A stretch of 32,487 nt of DNA from Alphaproteobacteria bacterium (GCA_009908505.1 JAAAPD010000004.1:1-32487); one strand, 5' to 3'. Positions 1 to 9,060 are shown, counted from the first letter of the stretch. Numbers and translations: made by a program. Notes: generated from the sequence alone by a model not told the origin.

Positions 1-861
1 CAGCTGCGTCTCGACATCGGGGAAGACGAAGGTGCTCAGCGTGTCGGCGGTCGCGTCCTCGTCCATGCCCGCATCCTGGGCGATCACCGGCAGCATCATG
101 TCGGTGTTCTCGCCCGAGTTCCACATGGCGTTGGCTTCGGCAGTCACCTCGAGGAACGCGGTGACCATGTCCGGGTTCTCGGCCACGAAATCGGCCGGGG
201 CCGAGGTCACGTCGAAGACGAGAATGCCCAGCTCGGTCTTTTCGTCACCGGTCAGCAGGACATTGCCGTATTCCTTGGCCCGGCGCAGCGACCCGCCCCA
301 GCCGCAGAACAGGTCCACCGATCCCTGCGCAATGGCGGCCGCGCCATCGGGCGGCGCCATGTCGACGATTTCCATCGTGCCGATATCCACGCCGAAATGG
401 TCCATCTGCCGCAGGAAGCCGTAATGCGCCGCCGTGCCCAGCGGCACCGCCGCCTTCATCCCGGCCAGGTCACCGGCATTGGACGCGTCGATCTCCAGGT
501 CCGTGCGGGCAACGCAATTGTCGTTGTCGGCATAGGACACGGCCACATCGAGCATCTGCAAATCCTGGCCGGCGCTGGTGGCGACCACGAAGGGCGGCAC
601 ACCCTGGCTGACCGCCAGTTGCACATCGCCCGAGGCCATGGCCGCGCTCATCGCCGTGCCGGTATCGAAGCTGACCCAGTTGATATCGACGCCCAGCGCT
701 TCTTCGTACATGCCCTGAACCTTGGCGTATTGGAACGGCATCGGCCATTCCAGGAAATAGGCCACAGTGATTTCGTCGGCCGAGGCCGTCCCGGCGCCGG
801 CCAACAGGGCGACCCCGGCGGCGGCCCCCGCGAATTTTCTCTTGATCGTCATGTTGTTCAT
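1..861 (-). CDS. tauA: Taurine ABC transporter, periplasmic substrate-binding protein (partial, C-terminus off the window)
   Basis: The visible 287 residues begin with a Sec-type signal peptide (basic MTIKRK, a hydrophobic stretch, then cleavage after TASA before DEITVAYFLEWPMPF). The mature part carries segments I recognise from roseobacter TauA proteins: FLEWPMP, TGTAMSAAMASGDVQLAVSQ and GTAAHYGFLRQMDHFGV. TauA binds taurine in the periplasm and delivers it to the TauBC permease, supplying sulfonate carbon, nitrogen and sulfur. The frame stays open to base 1, so the remaining C-terminus and presumably tauB and tauC lie to the left. Two starts are possible: ATG at 861, with GGGAG only 2-3 bases away, and ATG at 852, with GGGAG about 11 bases away. 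Neither spacing is ideal. Substrate specificity rests on family resemblance only. Confidence 0.85.
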   Translation of the reverse strand, partial: MNNMTIKRKFAGAAAGVALLAGAGTASADEITVAYFLEWPMPFQYAKVQGMYEEALGVDINWVSFDTGTAMSAAMASGDVQLAVSQGVPPFVVATSAGQDLQMLDVAVSYADNDNCVARTDLEIDASNAGDLAGMKAAVPLGTAAHYGFLRQMDHFGVDIGTMEIVDMAPPDGAAAIAQGSVDLFCGWGGSLRRAKEYGNVLLTGDEKTELGILVFDVTSAPADFVAENPDMVTAFLEVTAEANAMWNSGENTDMMLPVIAQDAGMDEDATADTLSTFVFPDVETQL

Positions 862-1100
862 TTCTCCCAGTTGCGTTCGGACACGTGTTTTTTCTTGTGC
901 CTTCTCTTTGATGGCACGCGGTTGCCCGCGCCCCGTCGCCTCAAATGGTGGTCCAGAACCCCATGGCCGATCAATGTTTTTCGTTCGCCCCGAACGCGCC
1001 GCAACGGCGCCGTGCCGAACGGGGCGCGAAATTGCGCAAACCCCTAATAGCCGGGGGAAAACCGGCCTGACGTAGGGGCACCCAAAATCCCGCCGATTGA

Positions 1101-1133
1101 CTGGACATACCAAAGGGATTGATTTGGACTTAC
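1101..1133 (+). promoter_or_regulatory. Possible TauR (MocR-type) direct repeats upstream of tauA
   Basis: Two similar 10-mers in the same orientation, CTGGACATAC (1101-1110) and TTGGACTTAC (1124-1133), start 23 bases apart. They resemble the CTGGACYTAA direct repeats described for the taurine regulator TauR in rhodobacters. They lie about 240 bases upstream of the tauA start, and the second overlaps the end of cmk. The distance is large and the match imperfect, so this is a weak call. The rest of the 862-1129 leader shows no clear promoter or gene. Confidence 0.25.
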
Positions 1134-1738
1134 GTGCGGGCCGCGTCCACCGCCGCGATCGCGCTGGCGACCGCCTGGTCGATCGTCAAGTCAGAGGTGT
1201 CGATGCGAGCCGCGTCTTCGGCGGGTTTCAAAGGGGCCGCGGTGCGTTCGGAATCGCGCGCGTCCCGCGCCCGCACATCGGCAAGGACCTCGTCATAGCG
1301 CACGTCATGGCCATTTTCCGCCAGCTCCTTGAAACGACGTTCGGCGCGGCACTCCGCGCTGGCGGTGACGAACAGCTTCACCTCGGCCTCGGGGCAGATG
1401 ACCGTGCCGATATCGCGTCCGTCCAAAACCGCGCCCCCGGCCCGACGCGCGAAGGCACGCTGGAAATCTACCAGCGCCTCACGAACCTCACCGATGACGG
1501 CGACCTTGCTGGCGGCCTGGGCCACGGCGGGTGTGCGTAGCCCGTCGACCTCCAGATCCTCGGCGCGCAAGGCCCGTGCCGCCTCGACCGGGTCCTCGCC
1601 CTGAAGCACCCGATTGCCCACGGCGCGATACAGCAGGCCCGTATCCAGATGCGCCAGGTTGAAATGCGCGGCCACCGCCTTGGAAACGGTGCCCTTCCCG
1701 GCCGCTGCGGGCCCATCTATGGCGACGGTGAACCTCAT
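1130..1738 (-). CDS. cmk: Cytidylate kinase
   Basis: The 202-residue protein matches the usual family size. It phosphorylates CMP and dCMP with ATP in pyrimidine nucleotide metabolism. The P-loop GPAAAGKGT is at residues 9-17, followed by [10 protein letters not shown] (31-40) for substrate binding and LDGRDIGT near 105-112, all hallmarks of Cmk. The ATG at 1738 sits in an ATGA overlap with the stop of the upstream membrane-protein gene and begins directly with the [10 protein letters not shown] strand; longer upstream readings are in another gene. It is the third gene of aroA-orf-cmk. The rpsA gene that often follows cmk is absent: tauA comes next on the same strand. Confidence 0.93.
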   Translation of the reverse strand: MRFTVAIDGPAAAGKGTVSKAVAAHFNLAHLDTGLLYRAVGNRVLQGEDPVEAARALRAEDLEVDGLRTPAVAQAASKVAVIGEVREALVDFQRAFARRAGGAVLDGRDIGTVICPEAEVKLFVTASAECRAERRFKELAENGHDVRYDEVLADVRARDARDSERTAAPLKPAEDAARIDTSDLTIDQAVASAIAAVDAART

Positions 1739-2214
1739 GATGCGGGCCTCCTCAACTGCACGATCAAGACAAGCACGGCCAGGTAGAGGGATGCAAACTT
1801 CGCGCGCGTCAGGGACGAGGCCGCCAGAACCGCGCCTGGTTCCAGCGTCTCGACAAAGACCGCACGGTAAATCGCCGCGTTCTCCGCCAGGTCGATGATC
1901 GCATAGAGCCCGGCCAGCCCCGCCACGACGAACCGCAACACCCCGGCACGCCATCCGACCAGGGCCAGCCAAAGAGCCAACGCGACGATGAACACCCGGT
2001 CCCACATCGTGAGCAGCATCGCATAGCTGTCCCGGGCCGGCGCGGTCAGTGCCGTAACGAAAGGCGCAATCGTCTCGACATTATAGCCAAGCAAACGGAA
2101 GTCCGGGGGGAAATGCCCGTCGGCACTGGGGATTACCGTGAAATATAGCATGGCACCCATGACCAGATAGCTGACCAGGGCCATACCGCCTGTGATCCGC
2201 CGCGCCAGCCGCAT
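1735..2214 (-). CDS. Small integral membrane protein between aroA and cmk, function unknown
   Basis: The 159-residue protein has about four hydrophobic helices (roughly residues 10-28, 73-90, 92-109 and 138-154) and a polar loop of about 45 residues after the first, probably on the periplasmic side. It has no catalytic motif that I recognise. It starts one base after the aroA stop and ends in an ATGA overlap with cmk, so it is almost certainly co-transcribed and translationally coupled with both. The tight packing supports a real gene. A role linked to shikimate or nucleotide metabolism cannot be inferred from position alone. Confidence 0.8.
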   Translation of the reverse strand: MRLARRITGGMALVSYLVMGAMLYFTVIPSADGHFPPDFRLLGYNVETIAPFVTALTAPARDSYAMLLTMWDRVFIVALALWLALVGWRAGVLRFVVAGLAGLYAIIDLAENAAIYRAVFVETLEPGAVLAASSLTRAKFASLYLAVLVLIVQLRRPAS

Positions 2215-2215
2215 C

Positions 2216-3565
2216 TCAGTTCGACCGGGTGACGCCCGCGCCCAAACCGGTCATCAGGTCCTCGAAGATCGGGAAAGAAGTCGCGATCGGGCCGCCATCA
2301 TCCACGCGCATCGGTTTCTCGGTCGCCAGGCCCAACACGAGGAAGGACATGGCGATGCGGTGGTCCAGGCGGCTTTCGACCGTCGCGCCGCCGGGCACGT
2401 CGCCATGGCCCCGGCCATGCACGATCCACCAGTCTTCGCCGTCCTCGACCTCGATACCCGCGGCGCGCAGACCCTGTGCCATAGCGTCGATCCGGTCGCA
2501 TTCCTTGACCCGCAGTTCCTTGACGCCGCGCATCTCTGTCCTGCCCCTGGCAAAGGCGGCCACCACCGACAGCACCGGGTATTCGTCGATCATGCTGGCG
2601 GCCCGTTCGGGCGGCACCGCGATTCCTTCCATGTCGGGCGAGAACCGGGCGCGCAGATCCGCCACCGGCTCTCCGCCCTCGTCGCGCATGTTCTCGAAGG
2701 TCAGGTTGGCGCCCATCTCCAGCAAGGTATGGAACAGCCCTGCGCGGGTCGGGTTCAACCCGATGTTGGGCACCAGCACGTCGGAACCTTCGACAAGCAG
2801 CGCGGCACAGACCGGGAAGGCCGCCGAACTGGGGTCACGCGGCACGACAATGGTCTGCGGCGTCAGCTCCGGCTGCCCGGACAGGGTGATCAGGCGTCCC
2901 TCTTCTGTCTCATCGACCGACAGTTCAGCCCCGAACCCGGCCAGCATCCGCTCGGTGTGGTCGCGGGTCGCTTCCTTTTCGATCACCGCCGTCTCGCCGG
3001 GCGCGTTCAGACCGGCCAGAAGAACGGCCGACTTCACCTGGGCCGAGGGGACGGGCACCGTGTAGCGCACCGGCACCGGGTCCACCGCCCCCACGATGGT
3101 CATCGGCAGCCGCCCCCCGTCACGCCCGAAGGCCTGCGCACCGAATTGTTTCAGCGGGTCCGTCACCCGCCCCATGGGCCGCGCGTTCAGCGACGCGTCG
3201 CCGGTAAACGTCGCAGTGATCGGCGATGTCGCCATCGCCCCCATGATCAGCCGCACGCCGGTGCCCGAATTGCCGCAATCGATCACCTGGTCCGGCTCGG
3301 CGAAGCCGCCGACGCCCACGCCATGAACCGTCCATTCACCGCCGCCGTGGTCGGTCACCTCGGCCCCGAAGGCCTGCATCGCCTTGCCGGTATCCAGAAC
3401 GTCCTGCCCTTCCAGCAGCCCGGTGATCCGGGTCTCGCCCACGGACAGCGCCCCGAGGATCAGCGCCCGGTGCGAGATCGACTTGTCGCCCGGAACATGC
3501 GCCTCGCCTTTCAACGGTCCCCCCTTGCGGGATGTCATCGGGATGGGGTCACCATGGCTTGACAT
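2216..3565 (-). CDS. aroA: 3-phosphoshikimate 1-carboxyvinyltransferase (EPSP synthase)
   Basis: The 449-residue enzyme transfers the enolpyruvyl group of PEP to shikimate-3-phosphate, the sixth step of the shikimate pathway. Motifs include PGDKSISHR (25-33), [13 protein letters not shown] (97-109), [34 protein letters not shown] with the catalytic Asp, LRVKECDR and [14 protein letters not shown]. The overall pattern resembles the Agrobacterium CP4 (class II) enzyme rather than E. coli AroA. However, the residue matching CP4 Ala100 is Gly101 here. The start at 3565 is preceded by GGAGA at good spacing and gives the usual [12 protein letters not shown] beginning; a longer in-frame reading to 3628 has no such support. 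It is the first gene of aroA-orf-cmk. Confidence 0.95.
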   Translation of the reverse strand: MSSHGDPIPMTSRKGGPLKGEAHVPGDKSISHRALILGALSVGETRITGLLEGQDVLDTGKAMQAFGAEVTDHGGGEWTVHGVGVGGFAEPDQVIDCGNSGTGVRLIMGAMATSPITATFTGDASLNARPMGRVTDPLKQFGAQAFGRDGGRLPMTIVGAVDPVPVRYTVPVPSAQVKSAVLLAGLNAPGETAVIEKEATRDHTERMLAGFGAELSVDETEEGRLITLSGQPELTPQTIVVPRDPSSAAFPVCAALLVEGSDVLVPNIGLNPTRAGLFHTLLEMGANLTFENMRDEGGEPVADLRARFSPDMEGIAVPPERAASMIDEYPVLSVVAAFARGRTEMRGVKELRVKECDRIDAMAQGLRAAGIEVEDGEDWWIVHGRGHGDVPGGATVESRLDHRIAMSFLVLGLATEKPMRVDDGGPIATSFPIFEDLMTGLGAGVTRSN

Positions 3566-3678
3566 GTCGGTCTCCGAATTTCCTGTCCGCAGCCTGATAA
3601 ACCGCCCCGCCGTTAGCGTCCACACCATGTGCTTATTCGGGTCACAAATACCGCGGGGGAGTCCGCGCCCCGGCCCGC

Positions 3679-4389
3679 TCAGGATTTGCGGAAGGTCAGG
3701 TAATGAGGCACTCGGCCCTCGCGCAGGGCCTTCTGTTCATAGCGGGTCGACAGCCAGTCGTCCCAGGGCGCCCGCCAATCCGCCGGGCCTTCGGCCAGCC
3801 ACTCGAACCCGTGCGCCGGCACCTGCTCCAGCGTCTGCCGCACGTAGTCGGGAATGTCCGTGGCCACGCGGAACTCGGCCCCTGGCTTCACGACGCGGGC
3901 CAGCGCCTCCAGGTAGTCCGGCGTCACGAACCGGCGGCGGTGGTGCCGTTTCTTGGGCCAGGGATCGGGATACAGCAGGAACGCCTTTGAGATCGATGCC
4001 TCGGACAGCACGTCGAAAAGGTCGCGCACATCGCCGGGATGCACGGCCAGGTTTTCCACGCCCGCCTTGCGGATCTTGCCCAGAAGCATGGCGACGCCGT
4101 TGATATAGGGCTCGCACCCGATGATGCTGATATCGGGGTTCGCGGCGGCCTGGTGGACAAGGTGCTCACCACCGCCGAACCCGATTTCGAGCCATACATC
4201 CTTCCCACCGAACAGCGCCTCAAGGTCCAGCGGGCTGCGGTCGGGGTTCTTCTCCCAATCCACGGCGCCTGGGGACAGTTTCGCCAGATCCTCGTCAAGA
4301 TAGGCCTGCTGGCTGTCTCGCAGTCCTTTGCCCTTGATCCGGCCATAGAAATTGCGCCACGGCGCCTTTGGGTGTTTCCGGTCACTCAT
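3679..4389 (-). CDS. trmB: tRNA (guanine-N7-)-methyltransferase
   Basis: The 236-residue protein forms m7G46 in the variable loop of tRNAs using SAM. It shows the SAM-binding EIGFGGGEH (68-76), the acidic [10 protein letters not shown] after the next strand, and the family signature [13 protein letters not shown] (141-153). The C-terminal [13 protein letters not shown] motif binds the methionine moiety and tRNA in TrmB proteins. In many relatives trmB directly follows metK. Here a plus-strand doxX unit and a small coupled gene separate them, so trmB must have its own promoter within 4390-4545, divergent from doxX. Confidence 0.94.
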   Translation of the reverse strand: MSDRKHPKAPWRNFYGRIKGKGLRDSQQAYLDEDLAKLSPGAVDWEKNPDRSPLDLEALFGGKDVWLEIGFGGGEHLVHQAAANPDISIIGCEPYINGVAMLLGKIRKAGVENLAVHPGDVRDLFDVLSEASISKAFLLYPDPWPKKRHHRRRFVTPDYLEALARVVKPGAEFRVATDIPDYVRQTLEQVPAHGFEWLAEGPADWRAPWDDWLSTRYEQKALREGRVPHYLTFRKS

Positions 4390-4446
4390 GGGCGGCTCTT
4401 AGCCGCGTGGCGGGAAATGCGCAACGTCGGGCGGCATCAATCCCAA

Positions 4447-4475
4447 TTGTGCAATGACGCACTTCATTTGATAAT
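4447..4475 (+). promoter_or_regulatory. Putative sigma70 promoter of doxX
   Basis: A TTGTGC -35 box (4447-4452) and a GATAAT -10 box (4470-4475) are separated by exactly 17 bases, about 70 bases upstream of doxX. The heptamer AATTGTG occurs twice here, once overlapping the -35 and once about 14 bases downstream of the -10, which could be a regulator site. The downstream stretch also has a weak inverted repeat, GGCC-GAGAA-GGCC. Confidence 0.45.
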
Positions 4476-4545
4476 CTTTGATGAATTGTGAGTTTGGCCG
4501 AGAAGGCCGAAACAACTGCCATATCGTTTACAAAGGAAAAGGCAG

Positions 4546-4968
4546 ATGTCTCAGCTCACACAATTCGCCGCACCGCTCGGCCGGTTGCTCCTGTCCTTCA
4601 TGTTCATCATGTCAGGACTGCAAAAGATCACCGGCTATGCCGGCACCCAGCAATACATGGAACTGATGGGCGTGCCCGGCGCCCTGTTACCGCTTGCCAT
4701 CGTCACCGAGGTCGCGGGCGGCCTGGCTTTGCTGCTGGGCTGGCAGGCCCGCATCGCCGCCTTCCTGTTGGCCGGTTTCTCGGTTGTCTCCGGCATTCTG
4801 TTCCACCTTCTTCCCTCATTCGGGATGGAGGGCATGGCCGCACAGGCAGAGATGATCGGTTTCATGAAGAACATGACTATCGCCGGCGGCATGCTGATGG
4901 TCGTGGCCTTCGGACCGGGCGCCTGGTCGCTCGACACGCGCGGCAAGACCGCGACGCTTGCCGCCTGA
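4546..4968 (+). CDS. DoxX family membrane protein
   Basis: The 140-residue protein has four predicted helices (about 7-24, 46-65, 68-88 and 108-125) and the DoxX-type layout: GRLLLSFMFIMSGLQKI in helix 1, a short amphipathic YMELMGVPG segment, then EVAGGLALLLGWQARIAAFLLAGF. DoxX/DoxD relatives sit in the inner membrane, and some take part in thiosulfate oxidation or in oxidative-stress complexes; the biochemical role of this one is unknown. The gene is monocistronic, with its own promoter upstream and a strong terminator immediately after it. No LysR or other regulator gene is adjacent. Confidence 0.85.
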   Translation: MSQLTQFAAPLGRLLLSFMFIMSGLQKITGYAGTQQYMELMGVPGALLPLAIVTEVAGGLALLLGWQARIAAFLLAGFSVVSGILFHLLPSFGMEGMAAQAEMIGFMKNMTIAGGMLMVVAFGPGAWSLDTRGKTATLAA

Positions 4969-4987
4969 GCCCGATCAGCAAACCAGC

Positions 4988-5020
4988 AAATGGCCCCGCA
5001 TCGCGGGGCCATTTTCATTT
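4988..5020 (+). terminator. Rho-independent terminator after doxX
   Basis: A perfect 12-bp stem, AAATGGCCCCGC (4988-4999) and GCGGGGCCATTT (5003-5014) with loop ATC, continues into a T-rich TTTTCATTTT tail. It lies 20 bases after doxX. On the minus strand it could also stop transcription coming from the metK side, although the tail there is weaker. Confidence 0.9.
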
Positions 5021-5059
5021 TGCCGGTCTCTCTGCCGGTCAAAGGGCGCAGCGGTGATC

Positions 5060-5377
5060 CTAGGCCAGCGCATAGCTGGCAAGCCGCCACCAGCGGCCCT
5101 GCATCTCTTGCAGGCACAGGCGCTCGAACCCCTCGCGCACATGGTAGTCCCGCACTTCAAGGCCATGGCGGTTCCCGTTGGGTAACAGGACATTCATCCG
5201 GGGCACGGGTGCGCGTGGACCGGCCGTTGACGACCGGTCCTGGTATTCGGCGGACAGGACCGGAACCGCGTGATAGTAGGCCACGACACGCTTGGGCTGG
5301 ACAAAGGCGATGGCTGCTGCAGCGATCGTCACCACAACAACCAGCATCATACCACCGAGCACGGCCCGACCCAGCAT
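5060..5377 (-). CDS. Small membrane-anchored protein coupled to metK, function unknown
   Basis: The 105-residue protein has one N-terminal hydrophobic helix (about 5-26) and a soluble tail of about 78 residues with LEVRDYHVREGFERLCLQEM and GRWWRLASY, probably periplasmic. Its ATG overlaps the metK stop in the arrangement TGATG, so it is expressed by translational coupling with metK and therefore falls indirectly under the metK riboswitch. I do not recognise the family. No heme, metal or catalytic motif is visible. Confidence 0.75.
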   Translation of the reverse strand: MLGRAVLGGMMLVVVVTIAAAAIAFVQPKRVVAYYHAVPVLSAEYQDRSSTAGPRAPVPRMNVLLPNGNRHGLEVRDYHVREGFERLCLQEMQGRWWRLASYALA

Positions 5378-6558
5378 CAGACGGCTTTCTTCAGCGCCTC
5401 GACCAGGTCGGTGTTCTCCCAGCTGAAGCCCCCATCGCTATCTGGCGCGCGGCCGAAATGGCCATAGGCTGCAGTGCGGGCATAGATCGGCTTGTTCAGA
5501 TCCAGGTGGGTCCGGATGCCGCGCGGGGTCAGGTCCATCACCTGCGGGATCGCGGCCTCGATCGCGGCGGCGTCCACCTCGCCGGTGCCGTGGGTATCCA
5601 CATAGATCGACAGCGGCTTGGCAATGCCGATCGCATAGCTGAGCTGGATCGTGCAGCGTTCGGCCATGCCGGCGGCCACGACATTCTTGGCCAGGTAGCG
5701 CGCGGCATAGGCGGCCGACCGGTCCACCTTGGTCGGATCCTTGCCCGAGAACGCCCCGCCCCCGTGGGGCGCGGCCCCGCCATAGGTGTCCACGATGATC
5801 TTGCGGCCGGTCAGGCCCGCATCGCCATCGGGTCCGCCGATCACGAAACGGCCTGTGGGGTTCACCCACCACTCGGTGCGGTCGCTGAACAGGTCGGCCG
5901 GCAGGATCTCGCGGATATAGGGTTCCACGATGGCGCGGATGTCGTCGCTTGTCTGACCCTCGTCGGAATGCTGGGTCGACAGAACGATCTGGGTCGCCTC
6001 GACCGGCTTGCCATCCTCGTAGCGCAGGCTGACCTGGCTCTTCGCGTCCGGGCGCAGGGTCGGCTCGGTGCCATGTTTGCGCAGCTCGGCCAGGCGCTTG
6101 AGGATCGCGTGGGAATAGAGGATCGGGGCCGGCATCAGCTCGGGGGTCTCGTTGCAGGCATAGCCGAACATTATGCCCTGGTCGCCAGCGCCTTCGTCCT
6201 TGTCATCCCCCGCATCGACACCCTGGGCGATATGGGCGGACTGCTCGTGCAGCAGGTTCGTGATCTCGCAGGTCTGCCAGTGGAACTTGTCCTGCTCGTA
6301 GCCGATATCGCGAATGCAATCGCGGGCGATGTCCTCGATCGCCTCCATCTTCTGGGCCAGCTTGCTCTTGTCGGCCAAGCCGATCTCGCCACCGATGACG
6401 ACGCGATCGGTCGTGGCAAAGGCTTCGCAGGCCACACGTGCCTCGGGCTCCTCGGCGATCAGCGCATCCAGCACGGCATCCGAGATGCGGTCGCACACCT
6501 TGTCCGGGTGCCCCTCGGACACGGATTCCGAGGTGAACGTGTAGTTGTTGCGTGTCAT
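5377..6558 (-). CDS. metK: S-adenosylmethionine synthetase
   Basis: The 393-residue enzyme makes SAM from methionine and ATP in the cytoplasm. It has the N-terminal [13 protein letters not shown] (8-20) with the catalytic His, the hexapeptide-type signature [12 protein letters not shown] (123-134) and the glycine-rich [16 protein letters not shown] near residue 270. The start at 6558 is chosen because [20 protein letters not shown] is the family N-terminus and GGAG lies 8 bases upstream. The in-frame extension to 6618 lies inside the riboswitch leader and is not coding. It is preceded by lnt and followed by a coupled small gene. Control is likely translational, through SAM/SAH binding in the leader. 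Confidence 0.97.
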   Translation of the reverse strand: MTRNNYTFTSESVSEGHPDKVCDRISDAVLDALIAEEPEARVACEAFATTDRVVIGGEIGLADKSKLAQKMEAIEDIARDCIRDIGYEQDKFHWQTCEITNLLHEQSAHIAQGVDAGDDKDEGAGDQGIMFGYACNETPELMPAPILYSHAILKRLAELRKHGTEPTLRPDAKSQVSLRYEDGKPVEATQIVLSTQHSDEGQTSDDIRAIVEPYIREILPADLFSDRTEWWVNPTGRFVIGGPDGDAGLTGRKIIVDTYGGAAPHGGGAFSGKDPTKVDRSAAYAARYLAKNVVAAGMAERCTIQLSYAIGIAKPLSIYVDTHGTGEVDAAAIEAAIPQVMDLTPRGIRTHLDLNKPIYARTAAYGHFGRAPDSDGGFSWENTDLVEALKKAV

Positions 6559-6563
6559 GAAAG

Positions 6564-6609
6564 TGCTCCATTCATTTTTGCCGCGCCACGCCAGGAAGCC
6601 GTTGTGGCC
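6564..6609 (-). promoter_or_regulatory. SAM/SAH riboswitch in the metK leader
   Basis: On the minus strand the leader reads GGCCAC-AACGGCTTCCTGGC-GTGGC, then an A-rich joining segment, then TGGAGCA directly upstream of metK. Stem P1 is GCCAC (6608-6604) with GTGGC (6589-6585). The loop segment GCTTC can pair with GGAGC of the ribosome-binding site to form an H-type pseudoknot that hides the Shine-Dalgarno. This sequence, size (about 46 nt) and position match the SAM/SAH riboswitch class known from Rhodobacterales metK leaders. Ligand binding is expected to stabilise the pseudoknot and shut off translation. Its 5' end lies only about 20 bases after the lnt stop, so the promoter must be within or upstream of lnt. 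Confidence 0.9.
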
Positions 6610-6629
6610 GGAATTCATGTCAATATCGC

Positions 6630-8180
6630 CTAGCCGCCGGTCCCGGCGGCGTCAACGCGAAACCGCCGCCCGCCGATCCAGGCCAGCCCGAATGCAACCA
6701 ACAACAGTGCGACCACGGGCCAATCACCGGTCCGGGCATAGAGGGTCGGCGGCAGCGGTGCGCTGACCTGCACATCCAGAAAGCCCCCCTGCCCCAGCGC
6801 AAGGCTGTCGCCGATGCGCCCGCGCCCGTCGATCACCGCCGAAATGCCGGTATTGGCCGCGCGCAGAACCGGCAGGCCCTGTTCGATGGCCCGGGCGCGG
6901 GCCTGCACAAGGTGTTGTCGCGGGCCCGGGCCACTGCCGAACCAGGCATCGTTGGTCATGATGACCAGCACATCGGGGCGCGAGCCGTCCTCGATGATCT
7001 CTTCGGGAAAGATGCCTTCGTAGCAGATCAGGATGCGGGCGCGGCCCAGCCCGACCACGTCGATCGTGCCGGAGCCCGTGCCGGGGGCGTAGCCCATCGC
7101 CATGTCGACCACGCCGGTCAGGCCGATCTTGCCGAAAATCCAGACAAGCGGCACATATTCCCCGAACGGTACGAGGTGCTGCTTGTCATAGAGCGCGGCC
7201 ACGCTGCCGTCGGTTTCTACCAGGATGGCGCTGTTGTGATAGCCCGCCTGCGGGTTCCAGCGCTGGATGCCCGCCAGCACCGGCGCGCCGCGCCCCGCCT
7301 GCCCCATCCGTTCCAGCCAGGGATCGGCATTGCGCAAGAGGGTCGCCAACGAGGTTTCCGGCCAGATCACCACGTCGGGCGGGGGGTCGGCTTGCGTCGC
7401 CTCGACAGCGCGCCGAAAGAAGACGGGGATCCACTCGAGGTCCCATTTCAGGTGCTGTGGCGCGTTGGGCTGGACAAGGCGCACCGACGGGGCGGCGGGG
7501 TCGGTCATCGGTGTGGGCATCAGAGCACCGCCCGCCACCACGGCCAGCGCGGCCGCAGCCACCCCCGGCCACACCAGGAGCAGACCGCGGCAGAGCGCAA
7601 ATGCAGCCAGCCCCGATAGACCCATCAGGACCGCGCTGGCCCCGTGCGGGCCGACCAGTGCGAAAAGGTAATCCACCGGCGAGCCGATCATCGAATAGGA
7701 CAGCAGCGCCCAGGGAAAGCCGCTTAGGACATGGGCCCGGGCATATTCGGCTAGCAGAAGCGCCGCGCCGATCATCGCGAAACGGGGTCCGGGCGCGCGC
7801 ACGCCACGCGCCCCGGCCCAGAACGCCGCCGCCCAGAACAGGGCCAGCCCGGCTGACATGCCAAGGATGGCGAAGGGCGCCATCCAGCTATGCCGCCAGG
7901 GGTCGACGAAGAACGGCTCGACGATCCAGCGCAGGGTGATGCCGAAATAGGCGACACCGATGACCCAACCGAACCAGCCGGCCTGTTTCGGGTTCAGATT
8001 CTGACTGGCGCGCAAGGCCACGACCAGGCCGGCCACGACCCACAGCAAGCGCGCCACCGCATCGCCCATCTGCCCCAGCGACAGAATCGCCCCGATGCCA
8101 AGCGCCAGGCCGACCCGGCGCCAGCGGCCCCAGGCGGGGATCGCAGCCCAGAACGCCGACAGACGCGCGCTTTCAGCCAC
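6630..8180 (-). CDS. lnt: Apolipoprotein N-acyltransferase
   Basis: The protein is about 516 residues with multiple N-terminal membrane helices (about 25-215) and a C-terminal nitrilase domain. It adds the third acyl chain to outer-membrane lipoproteins at the periplasmic face. The Glu-Lys-Cys triad is visible as E275 (VIWPETS), K333 ([14 protein letters not shown]) and C386 ([10 protein letters not shown]). I place the start at the GTG at 8180, which overlaps the end of corC and gives a normal family length; a longer in-frame reading to 8315 would lie wholly inside corC. The Shine-Dalgarno for this GTG is not well spaced, so the exact start is uncertain. It belongs to the phoH-ybeY-corC-lnt series. 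Confidence 0.93.
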   Translation of the reverse strand: MAESARLSAFWAAIPAWGRWRRVGLALGIGAILSLGQMGDAVARLLWVVAGLVVALRASQNLNPKQAGWFGWVIGVAYFGITLRWIVEPFFVDPWRHSWMAPFAILGMSAGLALFWAAAFWAGARGVRAPGPRFAMIGAALLLAEYARAHVLSGFPWALLSYSMIGSPVDYLFALVGPHGASAVLMGLSGLAAFALCRGLLLVWPGVAAAALAVVAGGALMPTPMTDPAAPSVRLVQPNAPQHLKWDLEWIPVFFRRAVEATQADPPPDVVIWPETSLATLLRNADPWLERMGQAGRGAPVLAGIQRWNPQAGYHNSAILVETDGSVAALYDKQHLVPFGEYVPLVWIFGKIGLTGVVDMAMGYAPGTGSGTIDVVGLGRARILICYEGIFPEEIIEDGSRPDVLVIMTNDAWFGSGPGPRQHLVQARARAIEQGLPVLRAANTGISAVIDGRGRIGDSLALGQGGFLDVQVSAPLPPTLYARTGDWPVVALLLVAFGLAWIGGRRFRVDAAGTGG

Positions 8181-9060
8181 CCTCGCGCCCGCGCAGCCGC
8201 ACCCGCAGGCGCTTGATGCGTCGCGAATCGGCCTCGACCACTTCGAATTCAGGGCCTTCGGGGTGCGGGATGACCTCACCCCGGGCCGGGACGTGACCGG
8301 CCAGCATGAAGACAAGCCCGCCCAGCGTATCGACCTCGTCCTCGTCGATTTCGTCGTGTTCGGTCAGGGCCTGGCCGATCTCGGCCTCGAACTCTTCAAG
8401 TGGCGCACGGGCCTCGGCCATGTAGACGCCGGGTTGCTCCAGCTTCCAGGGCACGGCCTCAGCGGTGTCGTGTTCATCCTCGATCTCGCCGACGACCTGT
8501 TCCAACAAATCCTCGATGGTCAGCAATCCGTCCGTGCCGCCATACTCGTCGATGACAAGTGCCATGTGAATCCGGTCCGACTGCATCTTCTGCAGCAGCA
8601 CGCCAAGCGGCATCGAGGGCGGCACGTAAAGCAGCGACCGCAACAGGCCGCGCAGGTCGAAATGATCGCTATCGCAATCGAACCCGTAGGTCAGCGCCAC
8701 GTCCTTGAGGTTGGCAAAACCGACAGGCGTGTCCAGAGTGCCGTCGAAGACCGGCAGGCGGGTATAGCCGCTGTCCCGGAACACCTTGACCAGGTCCTCT
8801 TTCGAGATGTCGACTGGCACGGCGACAATCTCGGCTTTGGGGATCATGACATCCTCGACCCGCATCCGGCGCAGGTTGGCAAGGCCGGGACGCGGCGCGG
8901 CGACCGGCTGCCCGTTGGCGCCGGAGGCTTCGGTCTGGGACATGTCGGAGGGGCTGAGCGCCTCGACGATGCGGCCGAAAAAGCCGCGTTGAATTTTGTG
9001 GGTCGGTGTCCGATGCGCGCTTTGCGCCGCGTTAGAAGACCCGTCGGTGGTGTCGCCCAT
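8173..9060 (-). CDS. CorC/HlyC-type CBS-domain protein
   Basis: The 295-residue protein has no membrane segment. It has a linker, a pair of CBS domains (about 65-190: RVEDVMIPKAEIVAVPVD, YTRLPVFDGTLDTPVGF, HMALVIDEYGGTDGLLTIEDLLEQVVGEI) and a C-terminal CorC_HlyC (transporter-associated) domain ending VVEADSRRIKRLRVRLR. Family members are linked to Mg2+/Co2+ homeostasis or bind nucleotides, but the molecular role of this soluble type is not settled. GGAG lies 4-5 bases before the ATG. It overlaps the proposed lnt start by 8 bases and follows ybeY by about 50 bases, the conserved alphaproteobacterial order. Confidence 0.92.
   Translation of the reverse strand: MGDTTDGSSNAAQSAHRTPTHKIQRGFFGRIVEALSPSDMSQTEASGANGQPVAAPRPGLANLRRMRVEDVMIPKAEIVAVPVDISKEDLVKVFRDSGYTRLPVFDGTLDTPVGFANLKDVALTYGFDCDSDHFDLRGLLRSLLYVPPSMPLGVLLQKMQSDRIHMALVIDEYGGTDGLLTIEDLLEQVVGEIEDEHDTAEAVPWKLEQPGVYMAEARAPLEEFEAEIGQALTEHDEIDEDEVDTLGGLVFMLAGHVPARGEVIPHPEGPEFEVVEADSRRIKRLRVRLRGREGG

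Noticed and set aside
2192-3562. Long plus-strand open frame (456 residues) across aroA
   Set aside because: It is antisense to aroA, rich in His, Arg, Gly and Gln, and shows no domain; a typical GC-rich shadow.
3640-3678. Hairpin CGCGG...CCGCG after trmB as a terminator
   Set aside because: Only 5 bp of stem and no T run; too weak to annotate.
6617-6623. TTGACA on the minus strand before the metK leader as a -35 box
   Set aside because: No -10 element lies 16-18 bases downstream; that place is inside the riboswitch aptamer.
4990-6633. 547-residue plus-strand frame across metK
   Set aside because: Antisense to metK and its riboswitch, low-complexity shadow composition, no motif.
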